64,000 nt of DNA from Phototrophicus methaneseepsis (GCF_015500095.1 NZ_CP062983.1:372001-436000); one strand, 5' to 3'. Shown: positions 8,301 through 17,078, counted from the first letter of the stretch. The notes: generated by a model from the letters alone, not told the origin. Numbers and translations are program-made.

Positions 8301-8733
8301 TATCTTCGGAATCCTCTGCTAACTGTGCCAACTGTGCCAACTGCGCCAGCTGACCCGGATCAATCTCATCTAATTCTCTAACAAACTGTGCCACTGCAAC
8401 ATCACCAAAATCTTCCAACAAAGCACGCACAACCGAACTGACTGCGACAGCCTCCGCGTCTTGTTTTGAGTAAACAGCTTGATACACATACGCCCGACCT
8501 TTCTTCTCCGAAATCAACCAACCTTTTTCAGCCAGGCGACTCATGATGGTCATAACCGTTGTATAGGCAAGTTGTCGCTCTTTTTCTTGGTTCAATCGTT
8601 CCAAAACATCTGAGACGGTTGCGGATTCTAGATTCCAAACCAGATTCATTACCGCCAGCTCAAGTTCGCCAAGGAATTTTTCCAGCCCCCTAGCATTCTT
8701 ATTTTGTGCTTTGCGGTATAACTCATCTGTCAT
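8284..8733 (-). CDS. BlaI/MecI/CopY-family transcriptional repressor
   Basis: 149 residues with a winged helix at about 18-90 ('ELAVMNLVWNLESATVSDV', 'AYTTVMTIMSRLAEKGWL') and a dimerisation region. It should bind the two ACTACA-N4-TGTAGT sites at 7442-7461 and 8755-8770, repressing itself and the Sco operon. The C-terminus ends in a repeated L-A-Q stretch encoded by three 9-base tandem repeats (8321-8347). The M56 peptidase gene overlaps its 3' end. Confidence 0.9.
   Translation of the reverse strand: MTDELYRKAQNKNARGLEKFLGELELAVMNLVWNLESATVSDVLERLNQEKERQLAYTTVMTIMSRLAEKGWLISEKKGRAYVYQAVYSKQDAEAVAVSSVVRALLEDFGDVAVAQFVRELDEIDPGQLAQLAQLAQLAEDSEDNDESQ
8321..8347. repeat. Three 9-base tandem repeats in the repressor gene
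   Basis: AACTGTGCC occurs twice in tandem and then once as AACTGCGCC. On the minus strand this encodes a repeated L-A-Q tail of the BlaI-type repressor. Repeat number could change by slippage without breaking the frame. Confidence 0.8.
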
Positions 8734-8754
8734 GTGCTTACCTTTACATGGTTT

Positions 8755-8770
8755 ACTACAACATTGTAGT
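8755..8770. promoter_or_regulatory. BlaI/CopY-type operator upstream of blaI
   Basis: Inverted repeat ACTACA-ACAT-TGTAGT, 22 bases upstream of the repressor start. It has the same half-sites and spacing as the site before the Sco gene, so autoregulation is expected. Confidence 0.85.
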
Positions 8771-9160
8771 TGATATGGTAGTGTATTTCAAACATTCTTT
8801 TGAGATTTTCTAACATATGCCGTTAACATTATGGGCTATCGGAGACGTTTTGCGAAAGTTTAAGGTTTCTCGCTAAAGTTGTGTTAGTCGTAAACAGAGC
8901 AGGAGCGTTGTCGAGGCGTGTAGCTTAAGGTCCACTCGCAGATAGTTATGAGAAAGTTGCAAATCAATCAAGCTCGTTATGCCGTTTGGGTGACCTGCTC
9001 GAATGTTTACATGAGATGACAAGCTCGAATTGGTGTATGAATCTGCTTGACCTCAATTTCGCATGTCTCCCCTTTACTACAGGTTCGCGTAAAAGTTCTC
9101 AATGAGGATTTATACCATAAATTCAACATCCAGTCTGAAACGCAGCAACCGATAGCTTAG
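8771..9160. other. Intergenic stretch without recognisable gene
   Basis: About 390 bases with no frame of convincing length on either strand. I saw no strong hairpin and no copper-box motif. It separates the BlaI/M56 unit from the cytochrome remnant and the transpeptidase unit and is probably eroded sequence. Confidence 0.5.
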
Positions 9161-9307
9161 CCCCCAGTTTTTGATCGTCTCCTATATGCCAAGATACGAC
9201 GTGGTGGCATGGGGACGGATATGCCCAATTTTGGCACCCTGCTCACTCCAGAAGAAACATGGGCTTTGGTGGATTATCTGTGGCAACTCGCGCTAGAAGA
9301 TAATTGA
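9161..9307 (+). pseudogene. C-terminal remnant of a cytochrome c-like gene
   Basis: The plus-strand frame ending at the TGA 9305-9307 reads as the C-terminus of a class I cytochrome c: R-G-G-M-G-T-D-M-P-N-F-G, then L-T-P-E-E-T-W-A-L-V-D-Y-L-W. This is the usual Met-ligand loop and final helix. The CxxCH haem motif is missing: the frame meets a stop just upstream (TAG 9158-9160), so only about 48 codons survive. It runs opposite to its neighbours. Confidence 0.65.
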
Positions 9308-9349
9308 GCGTGTTTGTGAAATTGTTGTGCTTCAAGCCTCAAAAGATTA

Positions 9350-11029
9350 CTATAAATTGAAAGCTCGTCGGGCAAGTTCACTCTGTGGTGGATAGTCCCT
9401 TGAAATAATTTCAACAATCGTGCCGTGATCAGCCCACTCATAGAGTTGCCTTGCCTGATCGTCGCGCGACATGACACATCCCAGAGTGTATGGAACACCG
9501 ACATTATTTCCGCCGAGATAGGTCCCATTTGGCAAGAGAACAGCCCCATGAAAGCCATTGACTAATCCTGGCACAACTTCGTAAATACCCATAAACCAGT
9601 TAAGCTCCCATTGACCACACCCTGTATCGTCACATAAGGAATAACTGCTACCATAGGCAATCGGTTCATGGCTGAGAATCTGATAGATACCCGGTGATGT
9701 TGGAGCTTCTGAAATGCCCGATGAAATTTGCCAGTTGAAAACCTCTTGACCATTTTCATAAGCAAATAATGACTGAGTTTCAAGATTAACGATGATACGT
9801 TTGTTAGCAACCACAGGGAGTGGTAAGGTCACATCACGGGAGGGCAAATTGATAATATCACCCGGCGACAAAACACCGAGGTCTCGTTCAGGATTGGCTT
9901 CATCAATCAAGAAAAAAGGAATGCCTGTTTTACGAGAAATTCGGTAGCCTGTGTCTCCGGCGACAACTTCATAAGTTGTTGAATTAAATCGCACCAGTAC
10001 CTGTGCTGAGGTTGATTCTGTTGATAAGGATAAATTAATGGCATTAATCACTTCTTCAACATTCAGGTAACCGTCAGCTGGTAAGCCCGATTGAACACTG
10101 TTATTCAGGGTATCAATATAATTAAACACTGGATCATTTCTAGCTACTAAGCTACTTTCTCCTGCCTCAAGCCATGTGCTAAGCGTTTCAGGTGAAGCCG
10201 TAAAGCTTAGATAGCGATCTGCAAAAGGATCATAGACTGTCAACTCAAACGGTGCAGTTACGAACTGTGTTGCCGCATCCAGATAATCATCAGGATCATT
10301 GGTTAAAGAGGACAGTACGGTGGTGACTAAAGTGATCTCACCCTCTAAAACATCAAGTGGGGATTGGCTTATCTGGTGCAAGGTTGCTTCTACATCCAAC
10401 TGCATACCATCTTGACCATACACACCTGAAACGACACTATCATGCCATCTATATTGTGCGTTAACGGGTGCAATATAGATATCCTGCGACAATTCTTGGA
10501 GAAATTGTCGCATCCTAACTTCATCTATCGAAATCACAGGTTCCACCCGATAAGCAAATGGAATCCCAGCTAGACCGATACCTTCGGTAGCTTCTATAGT
10601 AGCCTGTGCATTCAGTAGCAAGCCTAAGCTAACAGGAGTAGCTATCCATTCCCGATTGTCTGCTCTCAAGGGAATCTGTGTACCCTGAGTCCAATTGGCT
10701 TCCAATTTTGCTACTGCATCATCAAATGGTAACCCACCTACCGACATATTGAGAACAAATACATTGGGTGGTACGCGACCGCCAAAAAACATACTGAATA
10801 AAAACAGTAGTGCGATCACTGCTATTGGAACACCAGCAATCTTCAAAGCATTCGGATACTTTCTTATAACATTTAAAATTGGAACGAGTATATCCACCCA
10901 CTCAACAGAGGCGGGTTGCCCCGCCTCAACGCTGGTTTTATGAACTGCCATAGGTTGTCGATTGCGCCGCCTTTGGCGTGCTTGTTGACGCTGTCGCGCT
11001 GAACCCTGTGTACCTCGTGACTCATCCAT
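9350..11029 (-). CDS. Membrane-anchored LysM/YkuD L,D-transpeptidase
   Basis: 559 residues from the ATG at 11029, chosen because it directly follows the SHOCT gene; a longer frame would overlap that gene. Layout: basic N-terminus, one membrane helix (about 60-80), a long exported region (about 90-370) probably holding the peptidoglycan-binding-like domains seen in this class, a LysM module (about 375-425, 'YEVVAGDTGYRISRKTGIP'), then a YkuD domain. The catalytic motif is L-G-C518-V-M-S with H494-G upstream. The usual S-H-G-C is replaced by T-L-G-C, a recognised subclass variant. It cross-links or modifies peptidoglycan outside the membrane. Confidence 0.85.
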   Translation of the reverse strand: MDESRGTQGSARQRQQARQRRRNRQPMAVHKTSVEAGQPASVEWVDILVPILNVIRKYPNALKIAGVPIAVIALLFLFSMFFGGRVPPNVFVLNMSVGGLPFDDAVAKLEANWTQGTQIPLRADNREWIATPVSLGLLLNAQATIEATEGIGLAGIPFAYRVEPVISIDEVRMRQFLQELSQDIYIAPVNAQYRWHDSVVSGVYGQDGMQLDVEATLHQISQSPLDVLEGEITLVTTVLSSLTNDPDDYLDAATQFVTAPFELTVYDPFADRYLSFTASPETLSTWLEAGESSLVARNDPVFNYIDTLNNSVQSGLPADGYLNVEEVINAINLSLSTESTSAQVLVRFNSTTYEVVAGDTGYRISRKTGIPFFLIDEANPERDLGVLSPGDIINLPSRDVTLPLPVVANKRIIVNLETQSLFAYENGQEVFNWQISSGISEAPTSPGIYQILSHEPIAYGSSYSLCDDTGCGQWELNWFMGIYEVVPGLVNGFHGAVLLPNGTYLGGNNVGVPYTLGCVMSRDDQARQLYEWADHGTIVEIISRDYPPQSELARRAFNL

Positions 11030-11036
11030 ACCAAAA

Positions 11037-11261
11037 TTACCGACGCTGCCAATTGGTTTCAATGTCCTCAAGCGTAGCCAGATATTCTTCACGCGAGATT
11101 TCGCTATTAGCATAGCGTTCATCAAGAATATCATGTGCCGTTTGTGGAATTGCTTTTCGTTTTTCTTTGTGAGCAGTCTTTGCTGGTGCATTATTTGCCA
11201 TCTGCTGCCAGACGATCATGCATAATACAATTAGCACAAACAGAGCGGGTAACATCATCAT
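11037..11261 (-). CDS. Small SHOCT-domain membrane protein
   Basis: 74 residues: one N-terminal helix (about 2-18) and a C-terminal SHOCT motif (I-L-D-E-R-Y-A-N-S-E-I-S-R-E-E-Y). SHOCT tails are found on many small membrane proteins and are thought to mediate oligomerisation. It ends 7 bases before the transpeptidase start, so the two form an operon. Function unknown. Confidence 0.8.
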   Translation of the reverse strand: MMMLPALFVLIVLCMIVWQQMANNAPAKTAHKEKRKAIPQTAHDILDERYANSEISREEYLATLEDIETNWQRR

Positions 11262-11337
11262 TTCATATTCCTTTCAATTTTTTCATGGTCTATTTTTTAT
11301 CCACTTGAAGTAGTTAACATTTACAATGATCCTTTGA

Positions 11338-12051
11338 CTAGGTGTGGATCAAGTCAGCATTTTCCTGGAGTTGACCGTCTTCTAGCCACAGAACACGATC
11401 TGCTATTTCTTGCAGGCGATGATCGTGCGTGACGATTACAATTGAGCGTCCTTCATCGCGCCCCAACCCACAACATAAAAGTTCCATCACTTCAAATCCC
11501 GTTTTGCTATCCAGATTGCCGGTTGGTTCATCAGCAAGAATCAATGGAGGGTCGTTGGCGAGTGCACGAGCGATAGCAACACGTTGTTTCTCTCCTCCCG
11601 ATAAGTCAGCAGGAAGATGATCAGCACGGTGTTCAATTCCTAATAGGGATAAAAGCTCCGATGATCGCTGATGCGCTTTGATACCCTTAGTTCCTGCCAG
11701 ATTCATAACCAGTTCAATGTTTTCGCGTGCAGATAGCGATGCGATGAGATTGTACGCTTGAAATACAAAACCAATAGTTCGCAGTCGCAGTGCTGCAAGT
11801 TGCTGTTCCTTCAACATCGACGCTTGTAGACCATTTACACTGACCATGCCGCTTGTTGGTTTAAGTAGCAAGCCAGCCATACTGAGTAGCGTTGTCTTCC
11901 CGCTACCAGAAGGCCCCATAATCAACACAATTTCACCGGGTTTAACCTGCATATCAACATTGTCTACGGCACGGACTTCTGTATTTCCAGTGCCATATAT
12001 CTTGCTTAATTTATTCAATTCAAGGCTATATTTTGTTTCCATCTCGGTCAT
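11338..12051 (-). CDS. MacB/LolD-type ABC transporter ATP-binding protein
   Basis: About 237 residues. Walker [10 protein letters not shown], signature [14 protein letters not shown], and Walker [13 protein letters not shown] are all intact. The ATG at 12051 (or the one at 12042) follows directly on the stop of the second permease gene, one base apart. It energises a mechanotransmission-type transporter with the two FtsX-like permeases upstream, extruding or extracting an envelope substrate. The operon carries a copper-box motif, suggesting a role in metal stress. Confidence 0.92.
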   Translation of the reverse strand: MTEMETKYSLELNKLSKIYGTGNTEVRAVDNVDMQVKPGEIVLIMGPSGSGKTTLLSMAGLLLKPTSGMVSVNGLQASMLKEQQLAALRLRTIGFVFQAYNLIASLSARENIELVMNLAGTKGIKAHQRSSELLSLLGIEHRADHLPADLSGGEKQRVAIARALANDPPLILADEPTGNLDSKTGFEVMELLCCGLGRDEGRSIVIVTHDHRLQEIADRVLWLEDGQLQENADLIHT

Positions 12052-12052
12052 C

Positions 12053-13165
12053 CTATGCTTTGAAAACGACCAGCGGATCAACAGTTCTGATCTGTTGCAC
12101 TGGTAGTAGGGATGCAATGCCTGTAACGATCACCAATATCGGCAACTGGGACAGCCATAGATTGGGTTCAATAAAGATTAGAATTTCTGGCGAAATGCTT
12201 ATGACAAGTACAGATACCAGATAAGCTAGTACAACACCTGCGCCAAATCCAACCAATGCAATGATGAAGGACTGTGCGAATACTGTGCTTAGCAGTTGAA
12301 CGGTGTTTGCCCCTATTGCCTTCAGAACACCAAATTCACGCACGCGCTCTAACATCGCTGTATAAACTGTAATGCCAATGATCAATACACCGATAATGTA
12401 GGCGATCACATTCATCATTTGGAGAATGTCCGCTCCCATCTGGCGAATCATCTCCTGATCGCTGGCGATAAATTCCGCCTGAGTAAGGATATTAGCTTCA
12501 GGGATTGCTTGATTCAGTTCCTCAGCCAGCCGCTCTATATCGATTCCTGCTTCGGGTTGAATAAGCACATAACTGGCACTCTGCACGGAGACATCCATCA
12601 ATAATGCCATCGCAGTTTTATTGACAAATACAACATTAGTTGCAATGCCAAATGCCCCTTCACTCAGTCCGGTAATTGTCAAGGGAAATCCAAGTATGCT
12701 AATCGTGTCTCCGATAGTGAGTCCGTATCGCTGCGCCAGATCACGGTCAATCACAATCTCATTCAGACCTGGACTGCCATTCCCATCAGCTAATGCCCAG
12801 GGTCCACCAAAGGGTGCATCGGGTTCAATGCCAAAAACATAGCTATAAATCACGGTATCAGCAATCTCGACACCTGCACTGGCATAAAGAACACCAATTG
12901 CTTGTGCCACCCCCGGAAAATTCTGAACCTGCTGGACAACATCTGCTGATAACCTGGAAGAACTCATGTGGAGATTGGCGACACCGTTCTGCATACCCCA
13001 GAGTTCTGCGGGCTGATTACGCATGTACAGCACCGCATGTTCTTCTGAGCCAGCAAAAACACCTCCCATCACAAGGATCAGTAATACTGCCAGCCCTACC
13101 CCACCTGTGCTAATAATAAAATGCATTGGTTTCTGTATCAGATTTCGCCATGCTAACTTGATCAT
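12053..13165 (-). CDS. FtsX/MacB-like ABC permease, second of pair
   Basis: 370 residues from the ATG at 13165, which has a GGAG site 7 bases upstream; the longer frame would run into the previous gene. Topology: one N-terminal helix, a large exported domain (about 45-245), then three C-terminal helices, the FtsX fold with 'VREFGVLKAIGA' before the third helix. It has the same length and layout as its neighbour and probably forms a heterodimer with it. The ATPase gene begins one base before this gene ends. Confidence 0.9.
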   Translation of the reverse strand: MIKLAWRNLIQKPMHFIISTGGVGLAVLLILVMGGVFAGSEEHAVLYMRNQPAELWGMQNGVANLHMSSSRLSADVVQQVQNFPGVAQAIGVLYASAGVEIADTVIYSYVFGIEPDAPFGGPWALADGNGSPGLNEIVIDRDLAQRYGLTIGDTISILGFPLTITGLSEGAFGIATNVVFVNKTAMALLMDVSVQSASYVLIQPEAGIDIERLAEELNQAIPEANILTQAEFIASDQEMIRQMGADILQMMNVIAYIIGVLIIGITVYTAMLERVREFGVLKAIGANTVQLLSTVFAQSFIIALVGFGAGVVLAYLVSVLVISISPEILIFIEPNLWLSQLPILVIVTGIASLLPVQQIRTVDPLVVFKA

Positions 13166-13178
13166 GGGGTTACTCCAT

Positions 13179-14291
13179 CTAAGCTCTAAACACAACGGAA
13201 GGATCGACCTGAGCAATTTGCTGAATAGACCATAGTGCTGACAATAGCGACATAACAAGGGCTGCTAAACCGATAATCGGAATTAATTCAGGGCGAATGA
13301 TGACGGTAAACTGAGGCCATACATACTCGATGAGTTCTGCGACTAAATAAGAAGTGATGATACTGAGTACAAACCCCAAAAAAGTCTGAGACAGGGTTTC
13401 GCGTATAACAAGCCAGCGCAACCAGTTATTGCTGGAACCAATCGCCTTTAATGTACCAAATTCTGGCAATCGGTTGCTGATACTGGTGTAGACAATTAGC
13501 CCCATGACAGCCAGAGCAATGATGGTGCTGATGATTAACATGACTCCTATAGGGCGATCCAAAACAGTGGCAAGGAATTTACGATCTGTAGCTGCCATCT
13601 CATCTGGTGTGAATACATCTGTTCCTGCAAATTCGGTTGTAATGATGTTAGCTACCAGATCTCGATTAGCGTCTGGCGATAAGCTCAGTAAAAAGAAACT
13701 GGCATCTCCAGATAGTTGAAGAATATCCTCGGCTGAAACAAGGGACATAAAAAGATAGGGACTCATCCACGAAGCTGTTTCCCGGGTTAAGCCAACAACA
13801 GTAAAGTCATTTCCTAAAATAGAAACACTGTCGCCAACATCCAGTCCACTACGCCATGCCAACCAGGTGTCAATCAGGATTTCATCATCACCCTGTAGTG
13901 TGCGTCCGGCTCCTATGTTCCACGGACCACCAAAGCCTGTTTCCGGATTGTAACCAATGATAAGTACGGGCAACTTGATACTGGCATGAGAGAATATCGT
14001 ATCGCCTACGAGAATATGATCAATATCAGTGGTGCCAGGAATAGTTTCAATATTCTCATGGAGTGTGGCGGGTAATCCCGTATTCGCGTAGAATAGCCCA
14101 CGTGAGCCAATTTGTGAGACAATAAGATCTGCCCCGGTATGGTCAATATAGGCAGTGAGTGAAGTATACATCCCGTCACGAAATCCCAGGAGTAGACTGA
14201 TTAATGTGAGAGCAGCAGCAATACCTACAATATGAAGCGTGAGCTTTCCCCTGTCATGCCAAAGATTACGTTTTACTATTGGGACACTCAT
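13179..14291 (-). CDS. FtsX/MacB-like ABC permease, first of pair
   Basis: 370 residues with the four-helix FtsX layout: helix about 17-36, exported domain to about 245, then three helices, with the 'LPEFGTLKAIGSS' coupling segment. It is the first gene of a three-gene exporter operon. The palindrome ATGCGCTATTTGGCGGG at 14351-14367, about 68 bases upstream of the ATG, is one of the copper-box sites. Its substrate cannot be read from sequence. Confidence 0.9.
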   Translation of the reverse strand: MSVPIVKRNLWHDRGKLTLHIVGIAAALTLISLLLGFRDGMYTSLTAYIDHTGADLIVSQIGSRGLFYANTGLPATLHENIETIPGTTDIDHILVGDTIFSHASIKLPVLIIGYNPETGFGGPWNIGAGRTLQGDDEILIDTWLAWRSGLDVGDSVSILGNDFTVVGLTRETASWMSPYLFMSLVSAEDILQLSGDASFFLLSLSPDANRDLVANIITTEFAGTDVFTPDEMAATDRKFLATVLDRPIGVMLIISTIIALAVMGLIVYTSISNRLPEFGTLKAIGSSNNWLRWLVIRETLSQTFLGFVLSIITSYLVAELIEYVWPQFTVIIRPELIPIIGLAALVMSLLSALWSIQQIAQVDPSVVFRA

Positions 14292-14350
14292 CGTTTATCT
14301 CTTCAATATAATCATCTAATTTAAGCCTACTACACTGACTTGATTCAGTC

Positions 14351-14367
14351 ATGCGCTATTTGGCGGG
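14351..14367. promoter_or_regulatory. Copper-box palindrome before the ABC exporter operon
   Basis: ATGCGCTATTTGGCGGG, identical to the sites at 18263-18279 and 44411-44427. Its centre is about 68 bases upstream of the first permease ATG. Confidence 0.65.
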
Positions 14368-14377
14368 TTCTAAATAA

Positions 14378-14409
14378 AATAGCGACTGATGCTATCACCA
14401 GTCGCTATT
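14378..14409 (-). terminator. Hairpin after the multicopper-oxidase relic
   Basis: AATAGCGACTG and CAGTCGCTATT form an 11-bp stem around a 10-base loop, followed on the minus strand by a T-rich run. It is a near-copy of the terminator behind the intact oxidase gene (15285-15316), confirming that both 3' ends come from one duplication. Confidence 0.7.
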
Positions 14410-14431
14410 GAGAGTTGCTCAGAAGAAGCAT

Positions 14432-14577
14432 TTATTCGACGCGATAATTTCGCATCAGACCGATGTCTTCATGCGCTAGATTATGGCAGTGGTGGAATAC
14501 ATAAAGATCAGTGTCAACACTAAAACGGCTGATCAAGTTGCTTCGCTTGAGTTGTTGGGTACAAGGGATAATCTTAC
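14432..14577 (-). pseudogene. C-terminal relic of a second multicopper oxidase
   Basis: Read on the minus strand, this stretch ends in L-Y-V-F-H-H-C-H-N-L-A-H-E-D, then I-G-L-M-R-N-Y-R-V-E and stop. This is the fourth copper-binding segment and exact C-terminus of the oxidase encoded at 15339-16976. One extra His interrupts the motif. About 48 codons remain, directly behind the DUF305 stop codon. The flanking terminator is duplicated as well. A former oxidase gene here was probably lost except for its tail. Confidence 0.85.
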
Positions 14578-15129
14578 TTACGGGTTAGCCTCGAACTCAG
14601 GAACCGGACGATCTTCTGCCTCAGCCTGGGTTGATGCAATACCGTTTTCAGCAATATCAGCCAGTAGCCAGTCCATTTCCGCTATCTCGCGACGTTGCGC
14701 CTCGATAATTTCATCGGCAAGTTCTCGTACACGTACATCTTCAATCTGGGCATTTTCGCTGGTTAATATAGCGATGGAGTGATGGGGAATCATCGCCCGC
14801 ATATAAGATGAATCCTGAACTAGAGTCTGACTGCGGACGAGAAAGAGGGCAACTAAAAAGACCACAAGACTGCCCAGGTAGATTGCTAGATTGATCTTTG
14901 TATTGCTATACATACCCCGCATGAAACTCAGCATAATCACTGCCATCGCCGCGCCCATAATAAAGGTCATGTAAAAGCGTGTTTCGCTCCAGCGAACGTG
15001 CGAAAACTCGTAGGTATTAAGATACATCAACCCGAACATGACAATCATTGAAGTTCCAATCATTGCTGCGAATGTGCGGTAACTCATTTTCATTCCTTGT
15101 TGTGTAGGTGCGTGTGTTTCTTCCTGCAT
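14578..15129 (-). CDS. DUF305 membrane protein (copper-tolerance-associated)
   Basis: 183 residues from the ATG at 15129, which has AAGGAG 6 bases upstream. Three N-terminal hydrophobic segments (about 15-90) precede an exported helical DUF305/ferritin-like domain. Key motif: Y-M-R-A-M-I-P-H-H-S-I-A-I, the family's metal-binding M-x-x-H-H helix, and the second helix R-R-E-I-A-E-M-D-W. DUF305 proteins accompany copper-resistance genes and are thought to bind copper. The oxidase relic follows its stop; a weak copper box lies at 15211-15226. Confidence 0.85.
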   Translation of the reverse strand: MQEETHAPTQQGMKMSYRTFAAMIGTSMIVMFGLMYLNTYEFSHVRWSETRFYMTFIMGAAMAVIMLSFMRGMYSNTKINLAIYLGSLVVFLVALFLVRSQTLVQDSSYMRAMIPHHSIAILTSENAQIEDVRVRELADEIIEAQRREIAEMDWLLADIAENGIASTQAEAEDRPVPEFEANP

Positions 15130-15210
15130 GTTCATCTCCTTATTTCGTACTCACTTGTTTTGTGTTTACAGCAATCTGCCTATCTTACTTTGTGGCTTTT
15201 TGCCTTAACA

Positions 15211-15226
15211 TGAGCCAAATGGTTGA
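15211..15226. promoter_or_regulatory. Weak copper-box motif before the DUF305 gene
   Basis: TGAGCCAAATGGTTGA matches the GCCANATGG core of the copper-box family but has lost the outer GCG on one side. Its centre is about 90 bases upstream of the DUF305 ATG. Confidence 0.35.
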
Positions 15227-15269
15227 TTCTCAATGGGAAGCTCGGTCGTCTCTATGATACACAGGGCGT

Positions 15270-15316
15270 ATAAAATTTTAATAAAATAGCGACTGATGCT
15301 ATCATCAGTCGCTATT
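15270..15316 (-). terminator. Intrinsic terminator of the multicopper oxidase gene
   Basis: A 14-bp perfect stem (AATAGCGACTGATG with CATCAGTCGCTATT at 15285-15316, loop CTAT) is followed on the minus strand by TTTTATTAAAATTTT. It lies 23 bases behind the oxidase stop. Confidence 0.9.
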
Positions 15317-15338
15317 GAGAGTTGCTCGGAAGAAGCCT

Positions 15339-16976
15339 TTATTCGACGCGATAATTTCGCATCAGTCCAAGATCTTCATGTTCTAGATTATGGCAGTGGA
15401 AAACGTATAGACCCAAATCACTACCAAAACGCATAAGTAATTTAACCCGCTCACCCGGCATCAAGAGAACAGTATCTTTCCAACCCTCATCAACGTAACC
15501 AGCACTGATCGTCTCCCATCCTTCGCGGAAAGCATCATCAACTGTGCGTTCCAGAATCTGGAACTGAACGCCATGAACATGCATCGGGTGTGCCATCTGA
15601 TCTTCAGTCATTACATCATCGTTGCCACCCATGTTGCCCATATCGTGACCGGGCATATTTCCCATACCACCACCATTGACCACGTTGACGAACTCCCAGA
15701 CTTCCAGAGAATTCGCCTGAACAATCTCATCATCGGCTACTGCATCCATCTGGAAAGTACGCCCATTTAACGACCATGCTTCATTAATCATGGCAATTTC
15801 AAAGGTACGGGGCGCATCAGCATTGATAGCATCACTCAGAGCATAACGTTGAATAGTCGAAAGGCGTTCGGGAAGGGTCAATGTTTCGGTAGACTCCTGA
15901 ACAATATTGACCTTCAGCACCGTATATTCTTCCCCTTGTGGTAAAGTGGTGGTTTCTGGCATTTCCATACCGCCCATCATCATCCCACCCATCTCAACAC
16001 CGCTAAAGGGCAGGCTTTTCAAAAGAAGCTGGCTACCAATGGTTCGACCGTTAAAATCAGCCCAGAGTTCAACGCGCTCACCCGGACTGAGGGTCACATA
16101 AGGACGTTCAACAGGGGTTTCCAACAAACCACCATCCGTTCCGATGACTGTGAGTGGTGTACCATCTTCCCAACCGAGCTTGAGCATACGAAAATTTGAA
16201 CCATTGAGTAAGCGTAAACGATAGGCACGAGTCTCAACATCTAGCTCAAAATCTGCTTTCCCATTCACTAAGATGTTGTCACCAAGAAAACCCATCATCT
16301 CGGTCATCATTTGGGTCATCATGCCGCCAGAGATATAGACCAGCTGATTATCGGCATCAAAAGATCGGTCTTGAAATACCAATGGGATATCATAGCCATT
16401 CGCAGGGAGACTCAGCGTGGATTCCTCGTCATCACTGACAATAAATAGACCCGCTAGCCCGTTATAAACCTGAGTTGCGGTTGATCCATGTGGATGCGGA
16501 TGATACCAATAAGTGCCAGCCCGATTGACAACCTCAAAATCATAGGTATAGGTTTCACCGGAAGCAATCGCGTAACCAGGATGTGCATCCATCGCTTCAG
16601 GTAACAATAAGCCATGCCAATGAATGATAGATGCTTCGGAAAGCTCATTTACAAAATGGATACGAATATGTTGTCCCTGTCGAACCCGAAATATGGGTCC
16701 CAGATATGAATCCGGAATGGACTGCAAGGAGCTTGGATCACCCTGAAGGACTTCCCCCTGATACATCCATACCTGTGTTGGATTCCCGGAGAGGATAGAT
16801 ACTTCACTCTCGACTGCTCGTAACTGCACTTCAAGATCAGGGACTTCATCAGATTGAGCTAAAACCTTGCCAACAAACGGCAGTCCGGGTAACAGCTTAC
16901 TGGATGCCAGCCCGACTGCCCCAACACCTGCGATTTTCAAGAATTCACGGCGACTAACTGAATGAGACTTTCTCAT
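15339..16976 (-). CDS. Tat-exported multicopper oxidase (CueO/CopA-oxidase type)
   Basis: 545 residues from the ATG at 16976, with GGAGAG 9 bases upstream. A twin-arginine signal S-R9-R10-E-F-L-K opens the protein. All four copper segments are present: H-W-H-G (119-122), W-Y-H-P-H-P-H-G (157-164), H-P-M-H-V-H-G and V-F-H-C-H-N-L-E-H-E-D-L-G-L-M near the end. Three Met-rich patches (e.g. M-M-T-Q-M-M-T-E-M-M and M-G-G-M-M-M-G-G-M-E-M) resemble the Cu(I)-docking segments of CueO. It should oxidise Cu(I) outside the membrane. A perfect palindromic copper box lies about 74 bases upstream. Confidence 0.95.
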   Translation of the reverse strand: MRKSHSVSRREFLKIAGVGAVGLASSKLLPGLPFVGKVLAQSDEVPDLEVQLRAVESEVSILSGNPTQVWMYQGEVLQGDPSSLQSIPDSYLGPIFRVRQGQHIRIHFVNELSEASIIHWHGLLLPEAMDAHPGYAIASGETYTYDFEVVNRAGTYWYHPHPHGSTATQVYNGLAGLFIVSDDEESTLSLPANGYDIPLVFQDRSFDADNQLVYISGGMMTQMMTEMMGFLGDNILVNGKADFELDVETRAYRLRLLNGSNFRMLKLGWEDGTPLTVIGTDGGLLETPVERPYVTLSPGERVELWADFNGRTIGSQLLLKSLPFSGVEMGGMMMGGMEMPETTTLPQGEEYTVLKVNIVQESTETLTLPERLSTIQRYALSDAINADAPRTFEIAMINEAWSLNGRTFQMDAVADDEIVQANSLEVWEFVNVVNGGGMGNMPGHDMGNMGGNDDVMTEDQMAHPMHVHGVQFQILERTVDDAFREGWETISAGYVDEGWKDTVLLMPGERVKLLMRFGSDLGLYVFHCHNLEHEDLGLMRNYRVE

Positions 16977-17040
16977 ATGCTTGCACTCTCCATAACAGTT
17001 TATCAATGCTCATAGAATAACCAGCTTGAAGCACTCTGTA

Positions 17041-17057
17041 ACGCGCCATATGGCGTA
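17041..17057. promoter_or_regulatory. Copper-box palindrome before the multicopper oxidase
   Basis: Contains the perfect 12-bp palindrome CGCCATATGGCG (17044-17055), the most symmetric member of the motif family, about 74 bases upstream of the oxidase ATG. Confidence 0.7.
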
Positions 17058-17078
17058 TTATCCATACCGAACTGACGG

